Source of the DNA: Limnochordia bacterium
Lineage (GTDB): Bacteria; Bacillota; Limnochordia; Darwinibacteriales; DTU012
Reading direction: 5' to 3'
DNA: 62,483 nucleotides
Assembly: GCA_007116145.1 (NCBI GenBank)
Contig: SKJB01000060.1
Coordinates: 1 to 62,483, forward strand
Shown here: positions 19,310 through 29,000 of the stretch, in pieces
Numbering within the stretch: position 1 is the stretch's first letter
How the letters are laid out: each line of letters begins with the position of its first letter
Notes under the pieces: model-generated
What the model was told of the DNA's origin: nothing
What the model saw: the letters and a program-made list of their open reading frames with translations, nothing else
Database searches by the model: none
Position numbers and translations under genes: made by a program

Positions 19310-20163
19310 GTAACAACGAGACAATGCACATAAAATTTTGGGGTGTTCGAGGTTCTATACCTGTCCCTGGGCCAAGAACCGTAGAATATGGAGGAAATAC
19401 ATCCTGTATACAAATAACAATGGGGAAACGCCAGGTGGTACTCGATGCTGGGAGCGGTCTTGTCGGCCTTGGGGAAGCACTTGCAGAAGTCCCATGTGAG
19501 GTGGATCTATTTCTAAGCCACCTGCATTGGGATCATATTCTAGGATTCCCATTTTTTCGACCAGTGTTTCAGAAGTCCAATCGCTTACGAATATATGGAC
19601 CAAGTCTAGAGCCGAACTCGTCGTTTAATCCACTCAGTGCGGCTATTGCACCCCCTTGGTTTCCAGTATCTATGGAATCCATGCAAGCAGACATTACATA
19701 TTCGGTGATTGATGGCGAGCAGACGCTTAATTTAAGGGATGGCATTATTGTGCGGACAATGTTCACGAACCATCCAGGTAGCTGCCTTGCCTTTCGTGTG
19801 GAATACAAGGGGTGTTCTTGTTGTTATGTTTCGGATCATGAGCACAAGGAGAACGTGCACGAACAGCTAGTGGCTTTTGCCCAAGGATCTGATGTGTTGA
19901 TTCATGATGCGCAATATACCGATCAGGAATATTATGGCAATGGTACGCATAAGCCAAAGATTGATTGGGGGCATTCAACATGGCAATCTGTGGTTAAAGT
20001 GGCTCGTGAGGCAAAAGTGAAGCGCTTGTTCTTGTTCCATCATGATCCAAGCCGAACGGACGATGCGCTGTCGGCAATAGAAGTCTTAGCCAAACAGAAG
20101 TTCCCTTCTTGCCAGGCTGCCAAAGAAGGAGTGGTGATCCAAGTATGCCAGAATCGAAGTTGA
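19306..20163 (+). CDS. Metallo-beta-lactamase-fold hydrolase (PhnP/RNase Z-like)
   Basis: About 285 residues. The core begins 'FWGVRGSIPVPG'. The zinc motif 'HLHWDH' lies about 70 residues in, and later ligand candidates are the 'TNHPGS' histidine, 'YVSDHEH', 'LIHDAQYT' and 'FLFHHDPSRTDD'. This is a binuclear phosphodiesterase-type member of the fold, not a beta-lactamase. GTG 19306 is preferred: it overlaps the stop of a short leader and follows a G-run. GTG 19282 and ATG 19324 are alternatives. The gene heads a run of five genes and overlaps the next by 19 bases. Beside an adenylate cyclase and an HD-GYP gene, cleavage of a cyclic nucleotide is an attractive but unproven role. Confidence 0.85.
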   Translation: MSNNETMHIKFWGVRGSIPVPGPRTVEYGGNTSCIQITMGKRQVVLDAGSGLVGLGEALAEVPCEVDLFLSHLHWDHILGFPFFRPVFQKSNRLRIYGPSLEPNSSFNPLSAAIAPPWFPVSMESMQADITYSVIDGEQTLNLRDGIIVRTMFTNHPGSCLAFRVEYKGCSCCYVSDHEHKENVHEQLVAFAQGSDVLIHDAQYTDQEYYGNGTHKPKIDWGHSTWQSVVKVAREAKVKRLFLFHHDPSRTDDALSAIEVLAKQKFPSCQAAKEGVVIQVCQNRS

Positions 20164-21623
20164 CGAGTGCAGTCCAGATTGAACGATTACTGAGCATTGG
20201 TATTGCTTTGTCGTCGGAAAAGGATCACTTTCGATTATTGGAAATGATTGTTAGCGAAGCACGGCAAGTGACTAACTGCGATGCTGGCACGTTGTTTTTA
20301 TCTGGAGACAACCAGCTTCATTTCAAAATTGTTCAAAACGAGACACTGGGTATTTTTCTAGGAGGTAATCGAGAAGAGATTGCCTTGCCACCAGTACAAT
20401 TAACCAGAACTAGTGTTTCGGCGATCGCAGCTCTTGACCGTAAGGTTATCAATATTCCTAATGTTTACGATAATCAGGAGTACGACCTAACGGGGCCGCA
20501 AAAATATGATGCGTTGACTGGATATCACACCCAATCCATGCTAGTCGTCCCTCTTGAAAACCACCAAGGAGAAATAATCGGTGTGCTCCAGTTGATTAAT
20601 GCTCGAGATGAGCAGAATGTGGTGGTGCCGTTTGCCCATGATCTAGAAAGGGTTGTTGCTTCGCTAGCGTCACAAGCAGCGGTGTCTTTAACGAATATGC
20701 AATACTTAGCAGATATTGATCTGCTGTTTCAGTCCTTTGTGCAGGTCTTATCAACTGCGATCGATGCTCGCACTCCGTATAACGCTAACCACTCTGGTAA
20801 CATAGCATCCTTAGTGGAGAAGTTTGCCGCCTATCTTGACTCGATCGATACAGGACCGTTTCGGGAATGTCATTTTAGCAAGAGTCACATAGCGCAGCTC
20901 ACAATGGCCGCCTGGTTGCACGATATTGGCAAATTGGCGATTCCTTTGACCGTAATGGATAAGGAGACTCGCCTCGGTAACCAGCTCCCATTAGTGTTGT
21001 CTCGCTTAGATGTGATTTTGTTGCAGACAAAACTGCGCCATTATGAAGAGGGTGTGAGTGTCACTACAGAGATTCAAAAGATCGCAAAAGCTCGTGAGAT
21101 AATCTTAAAGGCAAACAATCCAGCGACGTTTGTTGATGATTCGTTAATCGCTGATTTGCAGCAAATTGCCGGGCTGCACTACCAAGATGGCAACGGGCAA
21201 GAAATTGCTTGGCTATCCGAGGACGAGCTTGTTGCCTTGAGTGTCCGTAAGGGAACACTTACAGAGGTAGAACGCAAGATTATGGAGAGTCACGTTGCGA
21301 TCACCGAGCGGATGTTAGAGAAGATTTCTTTCAACACACAGTACAAGGATGTTCCAAAATGGGCTGTTGAACACCACGAATTTCTTGATGGGAGCGGTTA
21401 CCTAAAAGGGCTAAAGGACCGAGAATTATCACTTGAATCGCGCATGTTGACAATGCTTGACATCTTTGATGCTCTAACAGCAGCGGATCGACCGTACAAA
21501 AAGGCAATGCCCAAAGAGCGAGCGTTCCAGATTCTGCAAAGTATGGTTTCTGAGGGTAAGTTGGATGAGGATCTAGTGAATGCGTTTCAAGATAGCCAAG
21601 TCTGGGATGTTGAAAGGGGCTAG
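20145..21623 (+). CDS. GAF-HD-GYP domain protein with a non-canonical GYL motif
   Basis: 492 residues from ATG 20145, inside the end of the previous gene. Residues 10-185 form a GAF domain. The HD-GYP region starts about residue 200, with 'HDIGKLAIP' near 258 and 'HHEFLDGSGYLKGL' near 410; the proline of GYP is leucine. Between the HDxGK part and the later 'GTLTEVERKIMESH' segment there are about 95 extra residues with a predicted helical character, absent from the standard domain. The 'DIFDALTAADRPYK' motif is intact. HD-GYP proteins hydrolyse cyclic-di-GMP (some act on cGAMP). Metal ligands appear preserved, so activity is likely. The next gene (cyclase) starts 4 bases after the stop. Confidence 0.88.
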   Translation: MPESKLTSAVQIERLLSIGIALSSEKDHFRLLEMIVSEARQVTNCDAGTLFLSGDNQLHFKIVQNETLGIFLGGNREEIALPPVQLTRTSVSAIAALDRKVINIPNVYDNQEYDLTGPQKYDALTGYHTQSMLVVPLENHQGEIIGVLQLINARDEQNVVVPFAHDLERVVASLASQAAVSLTNMQYLADIDLLFQSFVQVLSTAIDARTPYNANHSGNIASLVEKFAAYLDSIDTGPFRECHFSKSHIAQLTMAAWLHDIGKLAIPLTVMDKETRLGNQLPLVLSRLDVILLQTKLRHYEEGVSVTTEIQKIAKAREIILKANNPATFVDDSLIADLQQIAGLHYQDGNGQEIAWLSEDELVALSVRKGTLTEVERKIMESHVAITERMLEKISFNTQYKDVPKWAVEHHEFLDGSGYLKGLKDRELSLESRMLTMLDIFDALTAADRPYKKAMPKERAFQILQSMVSEGKLDEDLVNAFQDSQVWDVERG

Positions 21624-21627
21624 GAAC

Positions 21628-23370
21628 ATGCAAAAAAGTAGAATTGGTTTTGCTATCTTGGTTTCTTCTATTTGGTTGCTGCTTTTAGGAGCTGCTGTTC
21701 TACAAGGTATGGACGCGCGGATGTATGATTTATACTTTCGTGCTAGCGGAGGACGACCGATCTCAGGAGATATTGTCGTGGTAGGCATTGATGATATATC
21801 GTTAACAGAGCTCGGGCGATGGCCTTGGCCACGAAATATCCACGGAGAGCTTATTCAGAGCTTAAACGAGATGGGGGCTGCTTGGATTGGAATCGATATC
21901 CTGTTTGCCGAAGAACACGATTCGGATGGATTATTCCTAGAGGCCATGACCCAAGGGGGAAATGTGGTATTAGCCACGAAATTTGAAGCTGTGCTTGAAC
22001 AAAGTAAGCGCATGGTGTACCATGTACGGCCAACCTCCCTGTTGCGAGAAGGTTCGAAGACCGATGGGTTTATCAATCTTCCTAGCGATACTGATGCTTT
22101 TGTTCGGCGGTTTCACACAACGGCTCTGCATCATGATCAACAGGTCTTGTCGTTAGCAGCGGCTTTGGCCAAGCTAAACGGTGCCGCACTTCCAGGGCCA
22201 GAAAAAGCACTGCGTGATGGTAGCTACCTGATTAACTATGGAGGTGGGCCCCGTAGTTTTCCTACATATTCTTACTACCAAATTGTGCACAAGATGATCC
22301 CAGAGGAGTGGATCAAGGATCGTATTGTCCTTGTGGGTGCCACTGCACCTGATCTGCGGGATACCTTTGCAACCCCTTTTTTTAACGCAGGACTAACGCC
22401 TGGAGTGGAGATTCATGCGAACGTGCTAGCGACAATCCTCGAGGAGGCGTATATATTGCCCGTCTCTCCCTTGCTAGTAGGAGGACTTACTGTGAGTAGT
22501 GGTCTGTTAGCTGGAGTTGTGATCGGAGGACTGTCCCCGCTAGTCGCAGGATTCATTCTTTTGATCAGTGTTATTGGGCTCGTAGGCGGAAGTTATACCT
22601 TGTTCTCATTGGGCTTGTGGCTTCCGATCGTGGCTCCCCTCGGTGCGATGCTATCGGTAGTAGTGATTAGCGCTATTATGCAGTATGTTACGGAGGAACG
22701 AGAAAAACGAAGAATTCGTGCTATCTTTGGGCGTTTTGTCTCTGAGGATGTGGTGAAGGGAATTCTAGAGACGCAAGGTGATTTGGCTTTAGGGGGACAG
22801 CGAAGAACGCTCACGATTCTATTTGCGGATATTCGCGGATTTACACCGCTCTCTGAAATTCTACCACCTGAAGAGGTGGTGGGTCTGTTAAATGAATACT
22901 TCGGAGCGATGACAACGATTATTTTTAATAACGGTGGCACGGTGGATAAATTTATGGGCGACTGCATCATGGCCCTCTTCGGAGCACCTCTAGACCTTCC
23001 CGATCATGCTAACCAAGCTGTAAAAGCGGCGGTCGAAATGCGCAATGAACTGATGGAATTGCAGAAAAAATGGTCTGCACTAGGACAAGTTTCCCTGCAG
23101 GCGGGAATTGGTATCAATACTGGTGAAGTGGTGGTCGGAAATCTTGGTTCAAGTGAACGTATGGAGTATACCGCAATCGGTGATGCAGTAAACCTAGCAG
23201 CTCGCTTCGAGAGCTTAACGAGACAGTATCCATGTGAAATCCTAATTGGAGAAGAAACATATAGATTCGTTGCAGAGCAAAGCGAGACGATAGAGTTTTC
23301 TGGAGTCGAGGTTAAGGGTAAGTCTAAGCCTATGACTGTGTATGGAGTTACTAGTTGGAGAAGCAGGTAA
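21628..23370 (+). CDS. CHASE2 sensor adenylate cyclase (class III)
   Basis: 580 residues. An N-terminal membrane helix is followed by an extracytoplasmic CHASE2 domain (about 25-285; 'DIVVVGIDDISLTELGRWPW'), three membrane helices (290-365) and a class III cyclase domain (400-570). Metal-binding aspartates are in 'FADIRGFT' and 'FMGDCIMALFG'. The lysine in 'TVDKFMGD' and the aspartate in 'TAIGDAVNLAAR' are the pair that selects ATP, so the product should be cAMP. ATG 21628 is chosen over the longer frame from 21580 because it lies just past the previous stop with AGGA ahead of it. CHASE2 cyclases next to FecR-domain genes are a known neighbourhood, and one is found here three genes along. Confidence 0.92.
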   Translation: MQKSRIGFAILVSSIWLLLLGAAVLQGMDARMYDLYFRASGGRPISGDIVVVGIDDISLTELGRWPWPRNIHGELIQSLNEMGAAWIGIDILFAEEHDSDGLFLEAMTQGGNVVLATKFEAVLEQSKRMVYHVRPTSLLREGSKTDGFINLPSDTDAFVRRFHTTALHHDQQVLSLAAALAKLNGAALPGPEKALRDGSYLINYGGGPRSFPTYSYYQIVHKMIPEEWIKDRIVLVGATAPDLRDTFATPFFNAGLTPGVEIHANVLATILEEAYILPVSPLLVGGLTVSSGLLAGVVIGGLSPLVAGFILLISVIGLVGGSYTLFSLGLWLPIVAPLGAMLSVVVISAIMQYVTEEREKRRIRAIFGRFVSEDVVKGILETQGDLALGGQRRTLTILFADIRGFTPLSEILPPEEVVGLLNEYFGAMTTIIFNNGGTVDKFMGDCIMALFGAPLDLPDHANQAVKAAVEMRNELMELQKKWSALGQVSLQAGIGINTGEVVVGNLGSSERMEYTAIGDAVNLAARFESLTRQYPCEILIGEETYRFVAEQSETIEFSGVEVKGKSKPMTVYGVTSWRSR

Positions 23371-23451
23371 GAATTGACCGGTCAGGGTCGATCCAGTGCT
23401 TTTGAGGGTTTACACGCGAATAATAGGCATAAATGGGGTAGGTGGATCGGT

Positions 23452-26064
23452 ATGTGGAAACGTATCTGGTTGTGTGTATTCATTGTTTTTTGGGCAATAA
23501 CCACAGTTGTAGGTGCAGCTGCACTTGAGTTGGAGATATCAGCTTACGATTTGGAGGATGTGGATAGCGCTTTTGTGCAAGGAGTAACGAGAGCTCGTGC
23601 TGTAGTGACTATTCTAGCAGAAGATGGTTATAAACAGGAGCAGTTTGCTAATGAGCAAGGCCAGTTTAGTTTCTTTGACATTCCTCTAATCTATGGAGAT
23701 AATCGACTACAAGTTACGGTGGACTCGAAAGATAGCCAGGTCACTGAAGTGTTGTGGGTTCGATTCTTGCCGCCAACAGAGTTTTTGGGGACTGGATTTG
23801 CCAGCCTTGAGTTAGGAAAACGATATTCTAGCGGAGATGCGAGCTTCTCACAACAGGATAGCGGTTTCTATACTGACACTTTGGTGCAGTTTTTTGTGGA
23901 AGGGAAATCTTCAGGCGGGTACCGCTTGACGGGTGCTTTAGACACGGTTCCTCACGAAAAACCAGAATCTGGATTTGTCTATCACTTACTAGGTGATGCA
24001 AGTACTAAGGAAAAAAAAGCAATGTCTTCGTTACCGATCTATGCGAAAGTTGAAAAAGAGCAGAGTTCTTTTGTGTGGGGAGATTATCGTACAGACTTTC
24101 TGCAAAATGGAGAGTTCATGGCTTATAATCGAATGGTAACTGGAGCACATGTTCAGATAGTCGAAGGGTTGTGGCGGCTTACGATGGGGCATGCTCCCAC
24201 GAATAGTCAGTTCCAAAAGGATTTTCTGCGCGGGAAAGGTATTTCAGGGTTATATTATCTAAGCCATGTTCCTGTGGTCGAATATAGTGAACAAATCACT
24301 CTTATTACTATAGATCGTGACGATCCCGAGAGTTCGATCGAAGCGCAGATGTTGATTCGTGATGCTGATTATACAATCGATTACCGTTTGGGGTCGCTGG
24401 AATTTCGCGAGCCCGTTCCGATGCAGGATGCTGCTGGTAATCCGATGTTTCTATCGGTGGTCTATGAATGGGCCCACGGGAGTGAGTACGCTGCTAATGT
24501 TACTAGCGGCTCTCTAGTTTGGGACAATACTAGAACGCGCGCACAGGTAGCTGGTGTCCAAGACGGAAATGAATACCTCGTTGGTGGTAACCTGGCAGTC
24601 TCTCTTGGACAACATCAGATAGCCCGCGGGGAAATCGCCCGATCATACACTAGTGCAGATAGTGGTATGGCTTGGCGTTTAGGTTGGGAAGGAACATTTG
24701 GTGCAGCGGAACTAAAGGTGAGTCATAGTCAGAAAGAGGCGAAGTTTTCACCGGATCTACAAAAAGCTTCAGATGTTGCCCACCGCAAGACAGAGGGAAC
24801 GTTAGACTGGGAAACCGAAGAGTATCGTTTGGGAGTTTTAGTGTTTTCTCGCCAAGAAACAGGAGGGGTAGTTACTCGCCAGACAGATCGTTGGAGTGTG
24901 GAATTTGCACGAAATTACGCACGCTTTCGCATGTTGGGCCAGATTGGACAAACCAAAGTACAGTCGGATCAAGATCCGATTACTTCTAAGACAGTGTTGT
25001 GGGGTGGTGCTACGTACCAAGTTCTCGAAAATACCACTGCATCGCTCGGTCGCGAAGAAGTGTTTGACCAACCTGGCGTTCGAGGAATCGGACGATGGGA
25101 TCTTTCATTTCGTCATCAAATCGTTCCCCATGTGCATGGTCGTTTGGGGTATTGGTTTAGCGATGATGGACGGCATTCAGCTAATGCTTCCTTAGAAAGT
25201 GAGATTTCCTCTGCGGAAGGAACCACTACGAGCGTAGCAACTAGCGGAACGCTGAGTCGGTTAGGGGACGGCTGGGAGCTGCAAACATCACAAGGGATTA
25301 CTTCTACTCTCGCACTTAGTCCGAACTTCGGAGTGGATGCCAGGTTGGAGCGAATCTCCCCGCTAGGAGTTTCGCAGATAACTGCTGGTGCTTTGGGCTT
25401 TCAATATGCATTTGGAGAGTCCAATCATCGAGTGACAGGTAATCTGCAGCGCCGTATTGGCAAGGAACTTGAAGATCAGGTGGTGCAATTTGCAGTGGAA
25501 GGACAATTTCCTACTGGGATTTCTTATCAAGCACAGTATCGTTTGGTGGATAATCAGGTAGCAGTGCAGGATGTTCGGAGGCTAGAGACAGCCAAGCTAT
25601 CATTAGCCTATCGACCCATCGTTAAGCATCGCAGTAGTGTGCTGGGTCTCTGGCGAATGGATCGTTCACAGGAACACATAACCACCCTATCGCTGAAAGC
25701 CGCGACTTGGATTAACCCTCGTCTAGAAGTGGGGGGAAAAGTAGCGATTCGTTCGGTGGAAGAAAGTGGTGATTTGTTGCCTAGCGCAAACACCAAAACT
25801 GTTCTTCGACAGATGCGAGGATCCTATCAGCTCGCTCCTCGGTGGGACTTAGTTGGTAGCGTTCGCTACCTCAGTCAAAAAAGTAGTGAAAGCGTTCACC
25901 GCTCGTTTGCTCAGGGGGTACGTTATCATTTGACTGCGGATGGTGGATATCGACTAGAGTTGGGGTATAAGAGCGAAGGGTATGATGCCTGGGCTGATGA
26001 TCCGAGCCGTGAGAGACACGGATCTCTTGGGGGTCCTTATGTGCGGTTGCTTGTAGTTTTTTAG
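23452..26064 (+). CDS. Putative outer-membrane beta-barrel protein with an N-terminal Ig-like domain
   Basis: 870 residues from ATG 23452, placed 6 bases after AGGTGG (23440-23445); an upstream TTG frame from 23374 lacks such a site. A signal peptide ends near 'TTVVGAAA'. Residues 30-110 form an Ig-like domain. The remainder is built of alternating strands rich in aromatic, serine and glycine residues, and the chain ends 'YVRLLVVF' with a C-terminal phenylalanine. A module in the first half, with 'DYTIDYRLGSLEFREPVP', matches the corresponding part of the 452-6889 protein, so the two are paralogous. Cotranscribed with the cyclase upstream and the FecR protein downstream. A porin, translocation channel or surface anchor are possible roles. 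Confidence 0.78.
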   Translation: MWKRIWLCVFIVFWAITTVVGAAALELEISAYDLEDVDSAFVQGVTRARAVVTILAEDGYKQEQFANEQGQFSFFDIPLIYGDNRLQVTVDSKDSQVTEVLWVRFLPPTEFLGTGFASLELGKRYSSGDASFSQQDSGFYTDTLVQFFVEGKSSGGYRLTGALDTVPHEKPESGFVYHLLGDASTKEKKAMSSLPIYAKVEKEQSSFVWGDYRTDFLQNGEFMAYNRMVTGAHVQIVEGLWRLTMGHAPTNSQFQKDFLRGKGISGLYYLSHVPVVEYSEQITLITIDRDDPESSIEAQMLIRDADYTIDYRLGSLEFREPVPMQDAAGNPMFLSVVYEWAHGSEYAANVTSGSLVWDNTRTRAQVAGVQDGNEYLVGGNLAVSLGQHQIARGEIARSYTSADSGMAWRLGWEGTFGAAELKVSHSQKEAKFSPDLQKASDVAHRKTEGTLDWETEEYRLGVLVFSRQETGGVVTRQTDRWSVEFARNYARFRMLGQIGQTKVQSDQDPITSKTVLWGGATYQVLENTTASLGREEVFDQPGVRGIGRWDLSFRHQIVPHVHGRLGYWFSDDGRHSANASLESEISSAEGTTTSVATSGTLSRLGDGWELQTSQGITSTLALSPNFGVDARLERISPLGVSQITAGALGFQYAFGESNHRVTGNLQRRIGKELEDQVVQFAVEGQFPTGISYQAQYRLVDNQVAVQDVRRLETAKLSLAYRPIVKHRSSVLGLWRMDRSQEHITTLSLKAATWINPRLEVGGKVAIRSVEESGDLLPSANTKTVLRQMRGSYQLAPRWDLVGSVRYLSQKSSESVHRSFAQGVRYHLTADGGYRLELGYKSEGYDAWADDPSRERHGSLGGPYVRLLVVF

Positions 26065-26098
26065 GAAAAGCTTGGGATATGGAAGGAAGGGATATATT

Positions 26099-29000
26099 AT
26101 GCGACCGATAACACTTGGCAGTATGTTTCTGGTTCTTATACTATGTATGGGGGGGATCATCCAGGCCGCTGATTCAGCTGCTACTGTAGTTGTGACCACC
26201 AACTATGTTGAGGTCCTTACTAGCATAGACGATGTGTGGGAAAGAATCAGTGCGCCGTATTCTCTACAAGAGGGGACCCGTTTGCGTACAGGATCTGAGT
26301 CTCGCGCTATCCTTCACTTTGCAGATGGAAGCCAGATTATCTTAAACGAAGAGACCACTCTAGAGGTAACTAGGAAACCCTCACGAGAAGAGGACGAACC
26401 ACGTGGGTTGTTACGGTTAATTATGGGGGCGTTATTCGCTCGTGGGGACAAAGATCAATCAGGAATGGATTTTGAGTCTCCAAATGCAGTAGCTACAATT
26501 CGTGGAACCACTTTAGCGATGCGTGTAACTTATATTGACCCAATCGACCGCGCAACGCTTGATCGCCTGAGTTTTCAAGCCCTTCAAGCTTTACCGAGTC
26601 GTACTCGCTTGACGGTCGGTACTGGTCAAGTCTTCTTTAGCAACCCCTTGGGTAGTGTAATGGTAGGAGCTTCCCAAAGCTCGGAGGTTGTGACTGGTAA
26701 TCCCCCGCGGGAACCTGTTGACGTTCCCATTGAAGACGATGAGGATCTTGGAATGGAAGGTGAATTTGACAATTTCGATGACGAAGATCAACAAGGCTTA
26801 ACGGATGTTAATGAGCAGCTTAGCAGCTCTGATACCCCTTTAGAAACTGTCTTTGGAACAGCGCGAGTATTACGAGCTAGCGCTAGTCCACCCAGTGGAG
26901 GCGTCGTCAGTGGCGGTGGTCTATACCGCCGAGATGATAACGTGAAGTTGGTTGCGGAGGCCGCTTCTGGCTATGAATTCGTGAATTGGACTCGCGATGG
27001 TATGGAAGTTAGTAGGGAAGCGAATTTTACGTATGTGATGCCAAGCCATGCTGTTGAGTTAGTGGCAACATTTGCTAAGACTTCAGGCCCCCAGCTTGGC
27101 ATAGTGAGTCAGGCGCTGAGTAACGAGGAATCCCCTGATCGCTATGTGATGCACTTGATTCTCAGCATTACGGGAGATTTCTTTGAACCTGGAAGGTCTG
27201 AGGAAGCAAGCTCTTGGCTATTCATGGAAGACGGTGTTGCTAATGCTGGAATTGATACCATAGAGATTCAAACATTTAGTGAAAGCGAAGTGCAGAATGT
27301 AGATCATGATAGGGTTTACATTCGTCTTGTTTATACCGAAGAGCACACCCCAACAACATCCATGTTAGTTCAGGCGAAAGCCGATGCTCTCCAAGGGCAC
27401 GTGGACAGTATGTCTTTACTAACTGAGGTTCCCATCTTAGGTAGTGATGCTTTGTACCAGGGTATTGATGCAATGGAGTTCTGGTGGGATGGTTATAATC
27501 TCGAAGTGATCGTTCACTATACAAAGGAGCTAGCGGGTACACACTGGATCGATCCAAAGCAATTCGTGCTAGTATCTGAATCAGGCGGGTTATCCCCTAA
27601 TCGTATTGGGTATCACCCAGCAGATGCGGCAGCGGTGATTCTATGGTTTGACGGCTATCCCGATTTAATGCTGCCTGGATCCATGAGAACATTAGCATAC
27701 AGTGAAGCGGCGGGAATTCCCTTAATGACAACTGATGGGGTCCCAGTGCTTGCAGTGGATTTCGCTCAAGTGACCATACCACCAGAGCTTAGAGTGGTCC
27801 ACAAGGAAATTGTCTTTAGAGGATCAGAGGACTACCAGTTTTTGATGTACCTTTCTTTAGATGTCGTTGGAGATGCGTTTATCGGTGAAGGAGTGTTCGA
27901 ACCTAGCTCGTGGGTATTCGTCCCAAACGGTCTATTTTTAGGAGAGATTTATGTACTAGAGACTGCTAGTGGCGATGAAAATCAGGATGGGAATCAGAAT
28001 CTAATAGTTATTGAGATCCCTTTCAACTACGATCTCAAGTTTGAACAAACAGAATCACAGGTTCGTTCCCTCGTTGTCCAAGCCTTAGCTTCTGCATTGC
28101 AGGCAGACACGAACACTGCATCTCTAGAGATTACGGTTCCAATGGTTGCTCAGATGAGCGAGGCTTTTGCCGAGTGGGATGGGACTGATCTTCTTGTAAC
28201 AGTTAGCTATTCAGAAAACCTTTTCACTGTGGATGATGTGGATCCAGAGCAATTTGGGTTAACTTCGTGGTCTGATGATTTGCGGCTTCCGAATGGTGTG
28301 ATAAATCATGGGACGATGGAAAATGCTTTGGTATTACGCTTTGTTGACTATTGGGAAGGCTCATTTTCTCAAACATTGTCGTATCAAAGCAATTACGAGA
28401 TGCCTTTATTGACGAGTGATGGCAACCCAGTACAATCAAAAGACGCCATCGGTGTGATCATACCAAATCGGCCCTCACAGGCACAACGAAGTTCATATAC
28501 AGTAGCAGGTGTAGATTTCCACATGCGATTAGCATGGGCGAATGAATTTCCTATAGGAACTACCGACAGTAGATGGACTTGGGTTGAGAGAGATTTCTGG
28601 ATCGCTGAGACGCCAGTTACCTACGAACTCTGGCATAAGGTAAAGGAATGGGCTTCCTCTCCCGAGCGGGGCGAAAAGCAATACTTTTTTATTGATGAGG
28701 CGGAGGAAGGCAGTGCTGGACAGAGCGGAGAACCGACCGAGCGGAAGCGGGAACCAGTGACTAGGGTTCATGCGCTTAGTGCTATTTTGTGGCTGAATGC
28801 GTTGACCGAGTACTATAATGAACAATATGACACTTACTACCAACCGGTATATGTGTTGCTAGACTCCGAGAATGAGATTGTTCGAGAATCAAAGTCATTA
28901 AGTGAAATTAAGCAGAGGCCATATGCAGACGGATTTCGTCTGCCTACGAGCGATGAGTGGGAGTTAGCCGCTCGCTATAACCGATATGACAATATGGAAG

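Noticed and set aside
19306-20163. Beta-lactamase (antibiotic resistance) function
   Set aside because: Although the fold motif HxHxDH is present, the surrounding motifs are those of PhnP/RNase Z-like phosphodiesterases and there is no signal peptide.
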